Shown here piece by piece: positions 1-9,131 of a stretch of DNA of 64,000 bases; the first letter of the stretch is position 1; every line of letters starts with the position of its first letter. Source of the DNA: Akkermansiaceae bacterium (GTDB lineage: Bacteria > Verrucomicrobiota > Verrucomicrobiia > Verrucomicrobiales > Akkermansiaceae); the NCBI GenBank assembly GCA_905182475.1, contig CAJJBR010000003.1, forward strand, positions 1 through 64,000, given 5' to 3'. Both the position numbers and the translations under genes were made by a program. The notes under the pieces are model-generated. The model had not been told where the DNA came from, ran no database searches, and saw nothing but the letters and a program-made list of their open reading frames with translations.

Positions 1-40
1 CTCCCTGCTCCCTGCTCCCTGCTCCCTGCTCCCTGCTCCC
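1..40. repeat. CTCCCTG tandem repeat
   Basis: The 7-bp unit CTCCCTG is repeated five full times plus a partial sixth unit, starting at the window edge, so its true length is unknown. It lies downstream of the rsuA stop. It is too short and uniform to be a CRISPR array, and I see no gene in it. Confidence 0.9.
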
Positions 41-112
41 TTGATGTGAAGATGGAGGGTGTTTCGCCGGGGTTGTTGCGATTTCTAGATTCGGGAGGCC
101 GGTTCCAGTGGG

Positions 113-817
113 TCATTTCCCGAACAGCTCATCCTTCTCATCTTCGGAAACGATGCGCCACTCGCCTTCATCCAGTTCTGGGGGCAGTTTGAGGCCGCCG
201 GTGGAGATGCGTTTGAGCTGGAGGACGTGGTTCCCGGTGGCGGCGAACATGCGGCGCACTTGGTGGTAGCGGCCTTCGTGGAGGGTCACGAGGGCTTCCT
301 TTTCACTGAGCGCCTCGAAGCCAGCAGCGAGGAGTGGCTTGGGATCATTTTCTAGGAGAAATTCACCGGAGCCGAAGAGCTCGCCCTCGTTGCCTTGGAG
401 AGGGCGGTCGAGTTGGACGTGATAGACTTTCAGGCAGTTGGACTTCGGGTGGATCACTTTGTGGAGGAATTTTCCGTCATCGGTCATGAGGAGCATGCCG
501 CTGGTTTCCTTATCGAGGCGGCCGACGGAGTTGAGTCCCGGGTTCCTTTTTGAAAAACGCGGTGGCAGGAGGTCATATACGGTTTCGCCCGGATCAGCGG
601 TGCTGCACGTGTATCCTTCTGGCTTGTTCATCACGATGACTAGGGGCGAGAGCGGATCGAGCTCCACACCGAGCACCCGGACGTTCTCCACGCCGGGAAA
701 ATCCTTTACCCCGAGGACTTTCCCCTCCGCATCCGTCACCGCACCACTGCGGATCAGCTTGTCCGCCTCTTTCCTCGATCCGTAGCCGAGGTTTGCCAAA
801 AGTTTCAAAAGTTTCAT
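113..817 (-). CDS. rsuA: RsuA-family 16S rRNA pseudouridine synthase
   Basis: This 234-residue protein fits the RsuA/RluB/E/F family, which converts a uridine in rRNA to pseudouridine. An S4 RNA-binding domain occupies about residues 1-55, followed by the catalytic domain with the family signature GRLDKETSG, in which Asp102 is the expected nucleophile. A later stretch, EGRYHQVRRMF, is the second conserved motif. The length is normal for the family. The start is an ATG at 817. RsuA (U516 of 16S rRNA) fits best by size, but RluE or RluF specificity cannot be excluded from sequence alone. It stands alone on the minus strand, divergent from the next gene. Confidence 0.88.
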   Translation of the reverse strand: MKLLKLLANLGYGSRKEADKLIRSGAVTDAEGKVLGVKDFPGVENVRVLGVELDPLSPLVIVMNKPEGYTCSTADPGETVYDLLPPRFSKRNPGLNSVGRLDKETSGMLLMTDDGKFLHKVIHPKSNCLKVYHVQLDRPLQGNEGELFGSGEFLLENDPKPLLAAGFEALSEKEALVTLHEGRYHQVRRMFAATGNHVLQLKRISTGGLKLPPELDEGEWRIVSEDEKDELFGK

Positions 818-907
818 CCGCGCGGAGGCTATCAGGCTTTTCCGGTTTTCTGCGAACTTTCTTAGAGCCTTGATTTTTTTTAAAAATAATCTCTAGCCTC
901 GGAAGTC

Positions 908-2434
908 GTGCCTCAAACCGCCCCCATTTTTCGGTTGAGTCGGCGGATCCTTATGGTTTCCGCCTTGTTTCTGGTATCCTCGTGTGATTCACCGGAGAGA
1001 CACGCGCTACGCCAGCTTTCCCGAGAAGGGATACAACCGAGCGGCCGGGCATTGGTCGAGGCGATCACTCTGGATGAGGTGCAGCACGTCGAGTGGTTGC
1101 TGGATGTGAAAGTCCACACGGAACAGCGCGATGCGAACGGCCATACGCCCCTCCGGATCGCCATCGAGCAAGACCATCCCTCCACTGCGCTGATACTGCT
1201 GGAGTCAGAGGCGAATCCAAATGCGAAGAGCCCGGACGAGATCGACATCCTCGGGATCTCCCTCGAAAAGAATTTTCCGGAGGTGGTAGAAAAGCTCATC
1301 GCTAACGGAGCCAAGGCGGACGGTTCCATGCCGACTGGGGAAATGATGCTGCCCTGGGCAATCCGCAACGGCCGTCTCGTCTCCGTACGCTCCATGTTCA
1401 AGCACGGTGCCGATCCACACATCACAGACCGGGACGGCAATCCCTTGCTGCACATCGCGATCGAAGCCGGGCACAAGGATTTGGTGAAAGCCCTCATCGA
1501 GCACGGCGCCGATCCCGGAGCTACCGATCCAAATGGCAACAGCACCATCGCGCTCTCCCTAAAGAACAAATGGATAGGCATCCTACCGACCCTCGCCGCC
1601 GCCGGAGCCGATACCAACCTTCCCTCTCCTTCCGGAAAAACCCTTCTAGAGCAGGCCATCGAGGATCGCGATACGGAAACCATCCCACTCCTCATGCGCA
1701 TAGGCGCAGATCCCGTGCGGCTTCCCACCACGCCCGGCGGGGTTACCCCGCTTGAGGCAGCAATCGCCAGCGGCCACCCGGAGACCGTCCGCCAGCTTCT
1801 CGCCGCCGGAGCCGATGCCAACAAAGCCATCGTCCGCCCGGTGAGCAAGGACTTCCTCAAACACGTCTCTTCCAAGGATATGAGGTGGTATCTTGCGAAG
1901 AACCGCAACATCACGCCACTGATGCTCGCGGCAAACACCGGCAATCTTGCTACCGCACGATACCTTCTCGATGCCGGGGCGAAAATAAACACCTACACCC
2001 GCCCTAATTACACCTGGCCGCTCAACTTCGCATCCCGCCGCAGCGATGTCCCGATGATGCGCCTCCTCCTCGGCCAAGATCCCGCAGCGAAGAAGGAGCG
2101 CCACATCGTCCTCTCCCTCAGCGAGCAACGCGCACGTGTTTACGACGCGAACGGCGATCAGATTTTCTCCACCAAAGTCTCCTCCGGAAAGCGCGGCTAC
2201 CGCACCCGCCAAGGCGAGTTCGTCATCACGGACAAGCACCGCCACCACAACTCCTCCATCTACGGCTCCTCCATGCCCTACTTCCAGCGCTTGAGTTGCA
2301 GTGACTTCGGTTTCCACTATGGCTACGTGCCAAACTATGCGGCCTCCCACGGCTGCATACGGCTGCCCATGTCGTCCGCGAAGAAGCTGTTCGCCATGAC
2401 TTCGGTAGGCGACACGGTAACGTTCAAGCCGTAA
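908..2434 (+). CDS. Ankyrin-repeat lipoprotein with L,D-transpeptidase (YkuD) domain
   Basis: The product has 508 residues. The N-terminus has a lipoprotein signal with lipobox LVSSC (Cys26), so the protein is probably anchored in a membrane facing the periplasm. Residues from about 60 to 390 are ankyrin repeats, for example GHTPLRIAIE and GVTPLEAAIA. The C-terminal 110 residues are a YkuD domain with the catalytic signature SHGCIRL (His481, Cys483). YkuD enzymes make 3-3 peptidoglycan cross-links or attach proteins to peptidoglycan. The ankyrin part probably binds a protein partner, which is an inference. The start is a GTG at 908, directly ahead of a good signal sequence. It has no operon partners. 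Confidence 0.88.
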   Translation: MPQTAPIFRLSRRILMVSALFLVSSCDSPERHALRQLSREGIQPSGRALVEAITLDEVQHVEWLLDVKVHTEQRDANGHTPLRIAIEQDHPSTALILLESEANPNAKSPDEIDILGISLEKNFPEVVEKLIANGAKADGSMPTGEMMLPWAIRNGRLVSVRSMFKHGADPHITDRDGNPLLHIAIEAGHKDLVKALIEHGADPGATDPNGNSTIALSLKNKWIGILPTLAAAGADTNLPSPSGKTLLEQAIEDRDTETIPLLMRIGADPVRLPTTPGGVTPLEAAIASGHPETVRQLLAAGADANKAIVRPVSKDFLKHVSSKDMRWYLAKNRNITPLMLAANTGNLATARYLLDAGAKINTYTRPNYTWPLNFASRRSDVPMMRLLLGQDPAAKKERHIVLSLSEQRARVYDANGDQIFSTKVSSGKRGYRTRQGEFVITDKHRHHNSSIYGSSMPYFQRLSCSDFGFHYGYVPNYAASHGCIRLPMSSAKKLFAMTSVGDTVTFKP

Positions 2435-2436
2435 GG

Positions 2437-2597
2437 CCGGTGAGTGCCGGCTGCCTGCTGCCTGCTGCCGCTTTCCGTGAAGCAGCCTGCTGCCACGGCG
2501 GAGGATAGGGAGATGGCAAGCCGAGCCTGTTCCAATACCGTCGGCTCGCAGCAGGCTGCATTGCCAAAAGCGTCAGCAGGCAGACGGCACTCACCGG
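2437..2597. repeat. Long nested inverted repeat between genes
   Basis: The arms 2437-2460 and 2574-2597 are 24 bp long and complementary with one mismatch. Inside them a second perfect 12-bp pair, GCAGCCTGCTGC, lies at 2482-2493 and 2548-2559. The element fills the gap between the YkuD gene and the exporter and could fold into a large cruciform or hairpin. Its CTGCTG-rich sequence resembles the GGCTGCATTCTGCTGCC hairpins elsewhere in the window, so it may be a diverged relative. Confidence 0.85.
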
Positions 2598-2646
2598 TCT
2601 TTTCAGACTTCTATACGCGCCCTCCGCCGTGCAGTGTCCGTGGCGA

Positions 2647-3387
2647 ATGCTCGACGACCCGCAAATGCTCATCATCGCCCTCGTTGCGGCCGTGTGTATC
2701 GGCTTGTCGAAGGCTGGGTTCAGCGGGATTTCGATGGTCTCGGTTGTTATCTTTGCGGAAATTTACGGCGCAAAACCATCCGTCGGTCTCGCGCTGCCCC
2801 TGCTGATCGCGGCGGATCTGATGGCCTATCCCGCGTTCTTAAAACACGGCTCTTGGAAGCCCGTGTGGAAACTCCTTCCCGCCACTCTCGTCGGACTTTT
2901 TCTCGGCTGGTGGCTGCTTTCGAAAATCGACGGGGTGACCCTGAAACGGCTGATCGGAGCCTGCGTGCTCTTCATGGTCTTTCTCCAGGCATTCCGCAAG
3001 ATCAGCCCGATACGCTTCTCGACCATGGCGGACTCAACAGGATTCGGATTCGCCGCCGGTGGCTTCGGCGGATTTTCAACAATGGTAGCAAATGCAGCCG
3101 GCCCGGTGATCCAGCTCTATTTCCTCACCCGCCGCATCCCGAAGATGGAAATGATAGGGATCGGCGCGCGGTTTTTCCTACTGGTGAACATCATCAAAGT
3201 GCCGATGAACGCCAGCCTCTCCATCATCACGAAAGAAACTCTCTGGGAAAATGCCAAGCTCCTGCCAGGCGTCTTTTTCGGGATCGTCGTGGGTCGCTGG
3301 CTGATCGGGCGTGTGCCGCAGGCTGTCTTCGAGTGGATGATCGTCGGCTTCTCATTTGTAGCCTCGCTCAGGCTGCTTTGGGGCTAG
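2647..3387 (+). CDS. TauE/SafE-family sulfite/anion exporter
   Basis: This integral membrane protein has about 246 residues and the pattern of the TauE/SafE (TSUP) family: a first helix followed by GLSKAGFSG, and a second-half counterpart FGFAAGGFGGFSTMVANAAGP. Family members export sulfite, sulfoacetate or related organic anions; the substrate here is unknown. I prefer the ATG at 2647 because MLDDPQML resembles typical family N-termini, but a GTG at 2629 in the same frame is possible. It converges with the M50 protease gene, and the two stop codons share the palindrome CTAG at 3384-3387. Confidence 0.85.
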   Translation: MLDDPQMLIIALVAAVCIGLSKAGFSGISMVSVVIFAEIYGAKPSVGLALPLLIAADLMAYPAFLKHGSWKPVWKLLPATLVGLFLGWWLLSKIDGVTLKRLIGACVLFMVFLQAFRKISPIRFSTMADSTGFGFAAGGFGGFSTMVANAAGPVIQLYFLTRRIPKMEMIGIGARFFLLVNIIKVPMNASLSIITKETLWENAKLLPGVFFGIVVGRWLIGRVPQAVFEWMIVGFSFVASLRLLWG

Positions 3388-4022
3388 CGCCAGGACGGCT
3401 GCTTGAGTGCCTTTAAGGATTGGTAGGCGAACATACCCACGAAAATCCCTAGGATGGGCTGATTGAGAATCGTAAATGAAATGATGCAAATCACGACTCC
3501 GGTAATGAAGGAAATGAGAAGTGCCGTCTTCCTGTGCGCAGGACCAAGAGCCGTTTCAACAAGCCGCCCGCCGTCCATTGGCAGGATGGGAAGCAGGTTC
3601 AGAATCGCCCAGATGAGACTGATTCCAGCCAGCACCGTGGTGAAATATTTTAAGTTCGTATCCATAGCTGGATACGATCGCACAACAGCTAGTGCCAATA
3701 CCCCGAGGACGATTTGGATCGCAGGGCCCGCGGCAGTGATCAGGAAGGTCTGCTTGCGGCTAATCGGCACCGCACCGCTGTAGGCAGCATACCCACCAAA
3801 GGCTTGGAGCACGATCTCCACCCGTTTCCCGAAATGCTTCGCCGTCAGCGCATGCCCCAACTCGTGGACAAGGATGGATATAAACCCGGCAACGACAAAC
3901 AGCAGCAGGAAAACGATATCCTGTGTACTGTCCGCGAATAGCCGCCCACTGATGAATGCCAGTGTTAGCCAGAACCACGGCTGAACGCTAACCGGGATAT
4001 TGAAAATCATGAATCGGAACAT
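3384..4022 (-). CDS. Site-2-type M50 zinc metalloprotease
   Basis: A 212-residue multi-pass membrane protein. The zinc-binding HELGH motif (His53, Glu54, His57) lies in one helix and the third ligand motif, LPILPMDGG with Asp150, lies in a later helix, both as expected for M50 intramembrane proteases. It has no PDZ or CBS domain, so it is the minimal rhomboid-sized type seen as orphan peptidases in many bacteria. The substrate is unknown. The start ATG is at 4022. It converges with the exporter gene and shares its CTAG stop palindrome. Confidence 0.88.
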   Translation of the reverse strand: MFRFMIFNIPVSVQPWFWLTLAFISGRLFADSTQDIVFLLLFVVAGFISILVHELGHALTAKHFGKRVEIVLQAFGGYAAYSGAVPISRKQTFLITAAGPAIQIVLGVLALAVVRSYPAMDTNLKYFTTVLAGISLIWAILNLLPILPMDGGRLVETALGPAHRKTALLISFITGVVICIISFTILNQPILGIFVGMFAYQSLKALKQPSWR

Positions 4023-4108
4023 CGCCCCGCAGTCCTAGTCCAGATACGGACAACTCTCCACCCCAATATCCTGCAATCGGAACTCGGACGCCTTTTGCCT
4101 GACAAACC

Positions 4109-4321
4109 ACTAGTGCCACGAATCCCTTAAAATGAGCGTTGGGTATTTTTTGAGGTTTTAAAAAATGCTCCCGTTAGTCGTAGCCAGGGAAGCTCGGAGC
4201 TTTTTCCCGGGAACCGCGTTGCGCCTCAGTCCTGATGCTCGCATCACTCCTTCGTTGCGCCTTGTTCCCGGAAAAAATCGCCTTCGCCCACCACTCATTT
4301 TAAGAAATTCGCAGCACTAGT
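4109..4321. mobile_element. MITE-like element, ACTAGT-ended family, copy 1
   Basis: The element is 213 bp, begins with ACTAGTGC and ends with GCACTAGT. The terminal inverted repeats are about 35 bp and include CTTAAAATGAG on both sides with a few mismatches. The inner right part carries GGAAAAAATCGCCTTCGCCC, which recurs in copy 2 at 23579. No coding frame is visible. This fits a non-autonomous element moved by a transposase encoded elsewhere. Confidence 0.8.
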
Positions 4322-4578
4322 TTTTGATTCCACTCTACCTCTGCTATTTTCCCGACCATCCAGGAACAACAAACAGCTCTGATCATACTGCGGGCACTTA
4401 GGCCGATTCCAACGTGTGAAACCACACACCGATTCAGCGCCTTTTCGTAAGTTTCGTGAAAAATGCCAGTTTTCGATAAGATCTAATATTCAATTTGTGG
4501 AAGTTGCGGCGAATTCATCGATTTTCGATTGCTTTTTTTAAAAAAGTCTATTACTTTTCGCCCTCGAACCACACTTTT
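4322..4578 (+). other. Leader region of ilvB, no clear regulatory element
   Basis: This AT-rich stretch precedes ilvB. I looked for a leucine, isoleucine or valine-rich leader peptide with an attenuator, and for a T-box, and found neither convincingly. A short run of T followed by A near 4535-4545 could form a weak hairpin. No Shine-Dalgarno sequence precedes the ilvB ATG. Confidence 0.4.
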
Positions 4579-6306
4579 ATGGCCAAGCAACAACTCGACG
4601 GCGCACAAGCGCTCATCAAAACGCTCGACGACCTCGGGATCGAATACATCTTCGGCTATTCCGGCGGTGCGGCGATTCCGATTTTCGACGCACTCGAAAC
4701 AGTGAAGACCAAGATGAAATTCATCCTCGTCCGCCACGAGCAGGGAGCCGTCCACATGGCGGATGGTTACGCACGAGCCACCGGCAGACCTGCCGCGGTT
4801 CTCGTGACCTCCGGTCCCGGTGCGGGCAATACCGTTACCGGGCTGATGACCGCGATGATGGACTCCGTCCCGATGATCGTGATCACCGGACAGACCGTGA
4901 CATGGATGCTCGGCAAGGACGCCTTTCAGGAAGCCGACATTTTCGGAATCACCATCCCCGTTGTGAAGCACAACTGGCTGGTAAAAGATAGTAACGAACT
5001 TCCACGGGTTGCCCGCGAGGCATACCACATCGCTACTACAGGCCGCCCCGGCCCGGTGTTGATCGATATCCCGAAAGACATTTCCCAAGGACCTTTCACC
5101 GGTGATCTGAACCCGGAGATCAGCCTTCCCGGATACAAACCGGAGAAGGACTTCGACATCTGCATGACTGCTGTGTCCGATGCGGCGACTCTTATCGCAG
5201 CCGCCAAGCGCCCGGTGATCCTCGCCGGCCAAGGCTGCATGATCGCCCGTGCAGACAAGGAGCTCATGCACCTTGCGGAAACGCTCGATTGCCCGGTCAC
5301 CTCCACCCTTCTCGGAAAAGGGGTTTTCCCGGAAAACCACGCACTCTCCCTCGGCATGCTCGGCATGCACGGCACCGCATACGCGAACAAGGCGATGGTT
5401 GAGTGTGACCTACTCATCAATATCGGATCCCGCTTTGACGACCGCATCATCGGCCAGCCTTCAAAATTCTGTAAGGACGCGAAAATCATCCATATCGATA
5501 TCGATCCGGCCGAGGCAGGGAAAATGATCCAACCCGACGTAATGATTGTCGGCGATGCGAAAGCAGCTCTCACAGAGATCAACGAAAAGATTGCCCCGCA
5601 GAAACATCCCGAGTGGAACGCGAAGCTGGACGGCTACCGGAAGAAATTTCCTCTCGGTTATAAGAAGCAAGGCGGCCTCCGCATGCAGCAGGTCATCGAC
5701 GAGCTCTACAACCTCACCAACGGCGAGGCCATCGTCTCCACCGACGTCGGCCAGCACCAGATGTGGGCGGCGCAGTTTTACAAGAACCACGAATCCTTCC
5801 ATTGGCTCTCCTCCGGTGGAGCGGGCACCATGGGCTTCGGCTTCCCGGCGGCCATCGGCGCGCAGTTTGCCTGCCCGAACAAAACGGTCATCTCGATCTC
5901 CGGCGACGGTGGTTTCCAAATGACACTCTTCGAACTCGCAACCGCAGCCATCCACAAGCTGCCGGTGAAAATTGTCGTTCTCAACAACCACTACCTCGGA
6001 ATGGTCCGCCAGTGGCAGGAGCTATTCTATGACGACCGCACCTCCGGTGTGGATCTCGTCGGCAACCCGGATTTCTGCAAACTCGCAGCCGCCTACGGCA
6101 TCCCTTCCGTTTACATCAAACGCCCGGCAGACGTCACCAAGCAGCTTGAGAAAGCCCTCGAATACAACGACGGCCCTATCCTCATCCACGCCGAGTGCGT
6201 GAAGACCGACAACGTTTTTCCAATGATCCCCGCCGGCGCCGCCCTAGAGGACATGATCACCGAAGCCCCGAAATCCAAGATGGCCAAACCAGTAGGTTCC
6301 ACCTGA
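4579..6306 (+). CDS. ilvB: Acetolactate synthase large subunit
   Basis: This 575-residue thiamine-diphosphate enzyme condenses two pyruvates, or pyruvate with 2-oxobutyrate, as the first common step of valine, leucine and isoleucine synthesis. The catalytic glutamate is in RHEQGA (Glu54). The thiamine/magnesium motif begins at GDGGFQM (about residue 442) and continues to NNHYLGMVRQW. I chose the ATG at 4579 because MAKQQLDGAQ matches family N-termini; the frame stays open 28 codons upstream but that part looks non-coding. It is followed after 42 bp by the regulatory subunit gene, so the two form an ilvBN operon. ilvC is not next to it. Confidence 0.96.
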   Translation: MAKQQLDGAQALIKTLDDLGIEYIFGYSGGAAIPIFDALETVKTKMKFILVRHEQGAVHMADGYARATGRPAAVLVTSGPGAGNTVTGLMTAMMDSVPMIVITGQTVTWMLGKDAFQEADIFGITIPVVKHNWLVKDSNELPRVAREAYHIATTGRPGPVLIDIPKDISQGPFTGDLNPEISLPGYKPEKDFDICMTAVSDAATLIAAAKRPVILAGQGCMIARADKELMHLAETLDCPVTSTLLGKGVFPENHALSLGMLGMHGTAYANKAMVECDLLINIGSRFDDRIIGQPSKFCKDAKIIHIDIDPAEAGKMIQPDVMIVGDAKAALTEINEKIAPQKHPEWNAKLDGYRKKFPLGYKKQGGLRMQQVIDELYNLTNGEAIVSTDVGQHQMWAAQFYKNHESFHWLSSGGAGTMGFGFPAAIGAQFACPNKTVISISGDGGFQMTLFELATAAIHKLPVKIVVLNNHYLGMVRQWQELFYDDRTSGVDLVGNPDFCKLAAAYGIPSVYIKRPADVTKQLEKALEYNDGPILIHAECVKTDNVFPMIPAGAALEDMITEAPKSKMAKPVGST

Positions 6307-6348
6307 TCTTGCTTGGGATTTAAAATTTAAAATTTAGAGTTTCAGAAA

Positions 6349-6879
6349 ATGATTACCACCACAGACACTCCCGTCGCGCCGAACCTCGGCGGCTCCGGCC
6401 ATACGCTCTCCGTCCTCGTGAACAACGATCCGGGCGTCCTCATGCGCATCTGCCAGGTCTTCTCCAGGCGCGGTTTCAACATCGACTCCCTCGTCGTCTC
6501 CCAAGGCCGCGACCCGCAGTTTTCCCGGATGACCATTGGTATCTCCGGAGATCCCTCGGGTCTCCACCAGATCATCATGCAGGTCAACAAGCTGATCGAT
6601 GTCATCCATTGTTTCGAACACACCAGCAACAACTCCGTCACCAAGGAGATGATCCTCATCAAGATCCTTTGCTCCACAGATGATCGCTCCGCCGCTCTTC
6701 AAATCACCGAGCATTTTAGCGGAAAAACCGTGGACCTCACCCCGAGCTCAATGGTCGTTATGATCACTGGCGACAGCCCCAAGCTCGATGCCGCCGTCAT
6801 CATGTTCTCCCAATACGAGATCATCGAGACCGTGCGCACCGGCAAGGTAGTCATGGCCCGCGGCGAGCAGCCGACGTAA
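6349..6879 (+). CDS. ilvN: Acetolactate synthase small (regulatory) subunit
   Basis: A 176-residue protein with an N-terminal ACT domain (HTLSVLVNNDPGVLMRI, about residues 18-34) and the ALS small-subunit C-terminal domain. It activates the IlvB catalytic subunit and usually confers feedback inhibition by valine. The length is typical of the full bacterial small subunit (IlvH type). The intergenic space from ilvB contains an AT-rich run of TTTAAA-type motifs, a pattern that recurs in several other spacers of this window. Confidence 0.95.
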   Translation: MITTTDTPVAPNLGGSGHTLSVLVNNDPGVLMRICQVFSRRGFNIDSLVVSQGRDPQFSRMTIGISGDPSGLHQIIMQVNKLIDVIHCFEHTSNNSVTKEMILIKILCSTDDRSAALQITEHFSGKTVDLTPSSMVVMITGDSPKLDAAVIMFSQYEIIETVRTGKVVMARGEQPT

Positions 6880-6880
6880 G

Positions 6881-6910
6881 CAAGGAGAGGCTGCATCCTG
6901 CTGCCCGGCA
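6881..6910. repeat. Half copy of the AGGAGGGGCTGCATTCTG hairpin family
   Basis: Just after the ilvN stop, CAAGGAGAGGCTGCATCCTG followed by CTGCCC matches the left arm of the hairpins at 32199 and 46970 with two changes. The complementary right arm is absent, so this copy looks truncated. It lies in the 341-bp gap before the sulfatase gene. Confidence 0.7.
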
Positions 6911-6957
6911 ACCCTGGCGCTTTCGGAAGCTCTCCAATTCTCCGTCCATTTTAACCC

Positions 6958-6988
6958 TACAATCGTGGAATACAGATCCACGATTGTA
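6958..6988. repeat. Perfect 12-bp inverted repeat
   Basis: TACAATCGTGGA and its exact complement TCCACGATTGTA are separated by 7 bp. It lies between ilvN and the sulfatase. No T-run follows on either strand, so a simple Rho-independent terminator is unlikely. It could be a regulator site or a small dispersed palindrome. Confidence 0.75.
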
Positions 6989-7220
6989 AGGATGTTTCCC
7001 GGATGGCTATCTTGCAGGATCGCGACCCGAAAACCATGAGATGGCGCGTGAACTGCGGCATCCGGCTTTGACCTATGACCCGATTACCTGCCTGGCGATT
7101 TTTGCGGCCTCCTCCGTTTGCTAACATCGGCTGATGTTGGATTGAATATGTTAGGATTTTTTTGACTAAAAACGAAGAATTTCACAAAATCTGCCGTATA
7201 AAGTCACAAATATTCAACCT

Positions 7221-8480
7221 ATGAAAAAACTCCTCTCCCTGCTGTTTGCAGTTTCCGCCCTGAGCCTCGGTGCCGCCGAGCCTTCCAAGCCCAACGTGAT
7301 CCTGATCATTTCCGATGACCAGGGTTTCGCCGACTACAGTTTCATGGGGCACGATAGGATCAAGACCCCGCATCTCGACAAGATGGCGGCGGAGAGCTTG
7401 CTCTATACGCGCGGCTACGTCATGCCCGTCTGCTCGCCGTCACTGGCGTGCCTGCTCACAGGCAAACTACCAAGCGAGCATGGCATCACCGGGAACGACC
7501 TTTCCGGCAAACGCTCGCAACCCGGCCATCGCGAGGCACTTGCCGAGCAGCTTCTCGGAAACTCCCTGACGCTTCCCAAAGCCGTCACCGAGGCCGGCTA
7601 CCTGACTTTCCAAACCGGGAAAATCTGGAACGTCACCTACAAGGACGTCGGCTTCACCCATGGCATGACGGGCACCGCAGGGCGCCACGGGGATGCAGGA
7701 CTAGAGATCGGCCGTAAAGGCATGAAGCCGATCTACGATTTCATCGAAACCGCCAAGGCCGAGGATAAGCCATTCTTCATCTGGCACGCGCCATTCCTCC
7801 CTCACACCCCGCACAATCCGCCTAAGGAAATATTTGAGAAATACAAAGGCAAGGGACCGACCAAGGCCGCCGAGAAATATTACGCGATGTGCGAGTGGTT
7901 CGACAACACCTGCGCTGAGCTGGACGAGTATCTTGAGAAAAACGGATTGAAGGAAAACACTGTGATCCTCTACCTCGCCGACAACGGCTGGGATGCCGAA
8001 TACGCCCATGCACACGACCGCTCAAAGCTTTCCCCCTACGAGCTAGGCATCCGCACGCCGATGTTCGTCCGCTGGCCTGGAAAAGTGAAGCCACAGCGCG
8101 ATGACGAAACGCTGGCCCACATCCTCGACTTCCCGAAGACCATCCTCGACATCACCGGCGCAGAGAACCCCGGCGATCTTAAAGGACTGAACCTGATGGA
8201 TCAGAAAGCACTAAAGGCGCGCGACACCGTTTTTGTAGAAGCTTACACCCACGACATCGCAGACCTCAAAGACCCTTCGAAGAGCCTGATTGCCGACGTG
8301 GTCATCGAAGGCTGGTGGAAACTCATCGTCCCCGGCCCTGTGAAACCCGACCGTAAGTTTTCTGGAGTTCCCGCAACGACTGTCCTCTACGACCTGAAAA
8401 ACGACCCTCTTGAGAAAAACGACCTCGCGGCTAAAAATCCGGAAATCGTAGCGAAACTCAAAGCCAAACTGAAGAAATAG
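7221..8480 (+). CDS. Exported sulfatase with a non-standard active-site motif
   Basis: The protein has 419 residues. A Sec signal peptide ends near AAE (residue 20). The sulfatase N-terminal metal motif follows as ISDDQG, and later AHDRSKLSPYELGIRTP carries further active-site residues. Family sulfatases hydrolyse sulfate esters, often of polysaccharides in Verrucomicrobiota, after a cysteine is converted to formylglycine. Here the modification site reads CSPSLACLLTG (Cys71): the cysteine, Pro73 and the terminal Leu-Thr-Gly are present, but the normally conserved Arg is Leu75, from a CTG codon where CGN is expected. Activity is therefore uncertain. No sulfatase-specific neighbours are present; a PSC1 relic follows. 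Confidence 0.88.
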   Translation: MKKLLSLLFAVSALSLGAAEPSKPNVILIISDDQGFADYSFMGHDRIKTPHLDKMAAESLLYTRGYVMPVCSPSLACLLTGKLPSEHGITGNDLSGKRSQPGHREALAEQLLGNSLTLPKAVTEAGYLTFQTGKIWNVTYKDVGFTHGMTGTAGRHGDAGLEIGRKGMKPIYDFIETAKAEDKPFFIWHAPFLPHTPHNPPKEIFEKYKGKGPTKAAEKYYAMCEWFDNTCAELDEYLEKNGLKENTVILYLADNGWDAEYAHAHDRSKLSPYELGIRTPMFVRWPGKVKPQRDDETLAHILDFPKTILDITGAENPGDLKGLNLMDQKALKARDTVFVEAYTHDIADLKDPSKSLIADVVIEGWWKLIVPGPVKPDRKFSGVPATTVLYDLKNDPLEKNDLAAKNPEIVAKLKAKLKK

Positions 8481-8564
8481 CTATCGTCTGGGCAATGCGC
8501 GCGTATTGCTTTTTACCGGGATCCTGCGACTCAGGTAAACTGCTCGGACTAACTTACACTCGCC

Positions 8565-9084
8565 ATGTTTTTCCGAGATCACATTCGCCTGACTGTTCTG
8601 ACTGTTTGCGTGCTTCCTCTGCCACGGCACCGATCCCGAGCACCGCGGAGGGGAGCTACGCTTGGACATCAGCGAGGAAGCCCTCGCACCGCGCGACGAA
8701 GGCCCGGCCATCATCCCGGGAAAGCCGATGGAGAGCGCGATCATCAAGCGCATCCTAGATACCGATCCGGACAATACCATGCCGCCTCCGGAGGCTCAAC
8801 TCGTGCCGCTCAAATCGGAACAAATCGAAACCCTCAAAACATGGATCGCCAACGGTGCGGTCTATGAGGATCACTGGGCTTTCGAAACTCCGGTGAAAGC
8901 CCCGTTTACGGAAGAACTTACTACGAATCCAGTAGATAACTTTATACGTGCCCGTTTGGCAAAGGAAGGTCTCGCACCCAGCCCCGAAGCTCCGCTGGAA
9001 ATCCAGATTCGCCGCTTCCAAGGCCTCAACCAGAAGCCAACAGGAGTCACCCCCGCGAAGGTAGTCACCGGAATCCTTGGCTAA
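8565..9084 (+). pseudogene. Remnant of a PSC1/DUF1549 (planctomycete cytochrome c) gene
   Basis: A plausible signal peptide start lies at 8565 (MFFRDHIRLTVLTV). The frame then shifts: from about 8602 the reading CFLCHG shows the heme-binding CxxCH motif, followed by the family-typical LRLDISEEAL, MPPPEAQL and NPVDNFIRARL. The sequence stops at 9084 shortly after the DUF1549 domain should begin, where an intact gene runs for another 600 or more residues. Both a 5-prime deletion with frameshift and a large 3-prime deletion are evident. Intact relatives are exported proteins, often next to DUF1501 and sulfatase genes, as here. Confidence 0.85.
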
Positions 9085-9131
9085 ATCTTCTATACTGCCG
9101 CGCATCAGGTTTTGTGAAATCCGCAAGCTTG

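Noticed and set aside
1-40. Possible CRISPR array
   Set aside because: The units are 7 bp and have no spacers.
4322-4578. T-box or leader-peptide attenuator ahead of ilvB
   Set aside because: No run of Leu, Ile or Val codons in a short frame and no specifier or T-box consensus could be seen.
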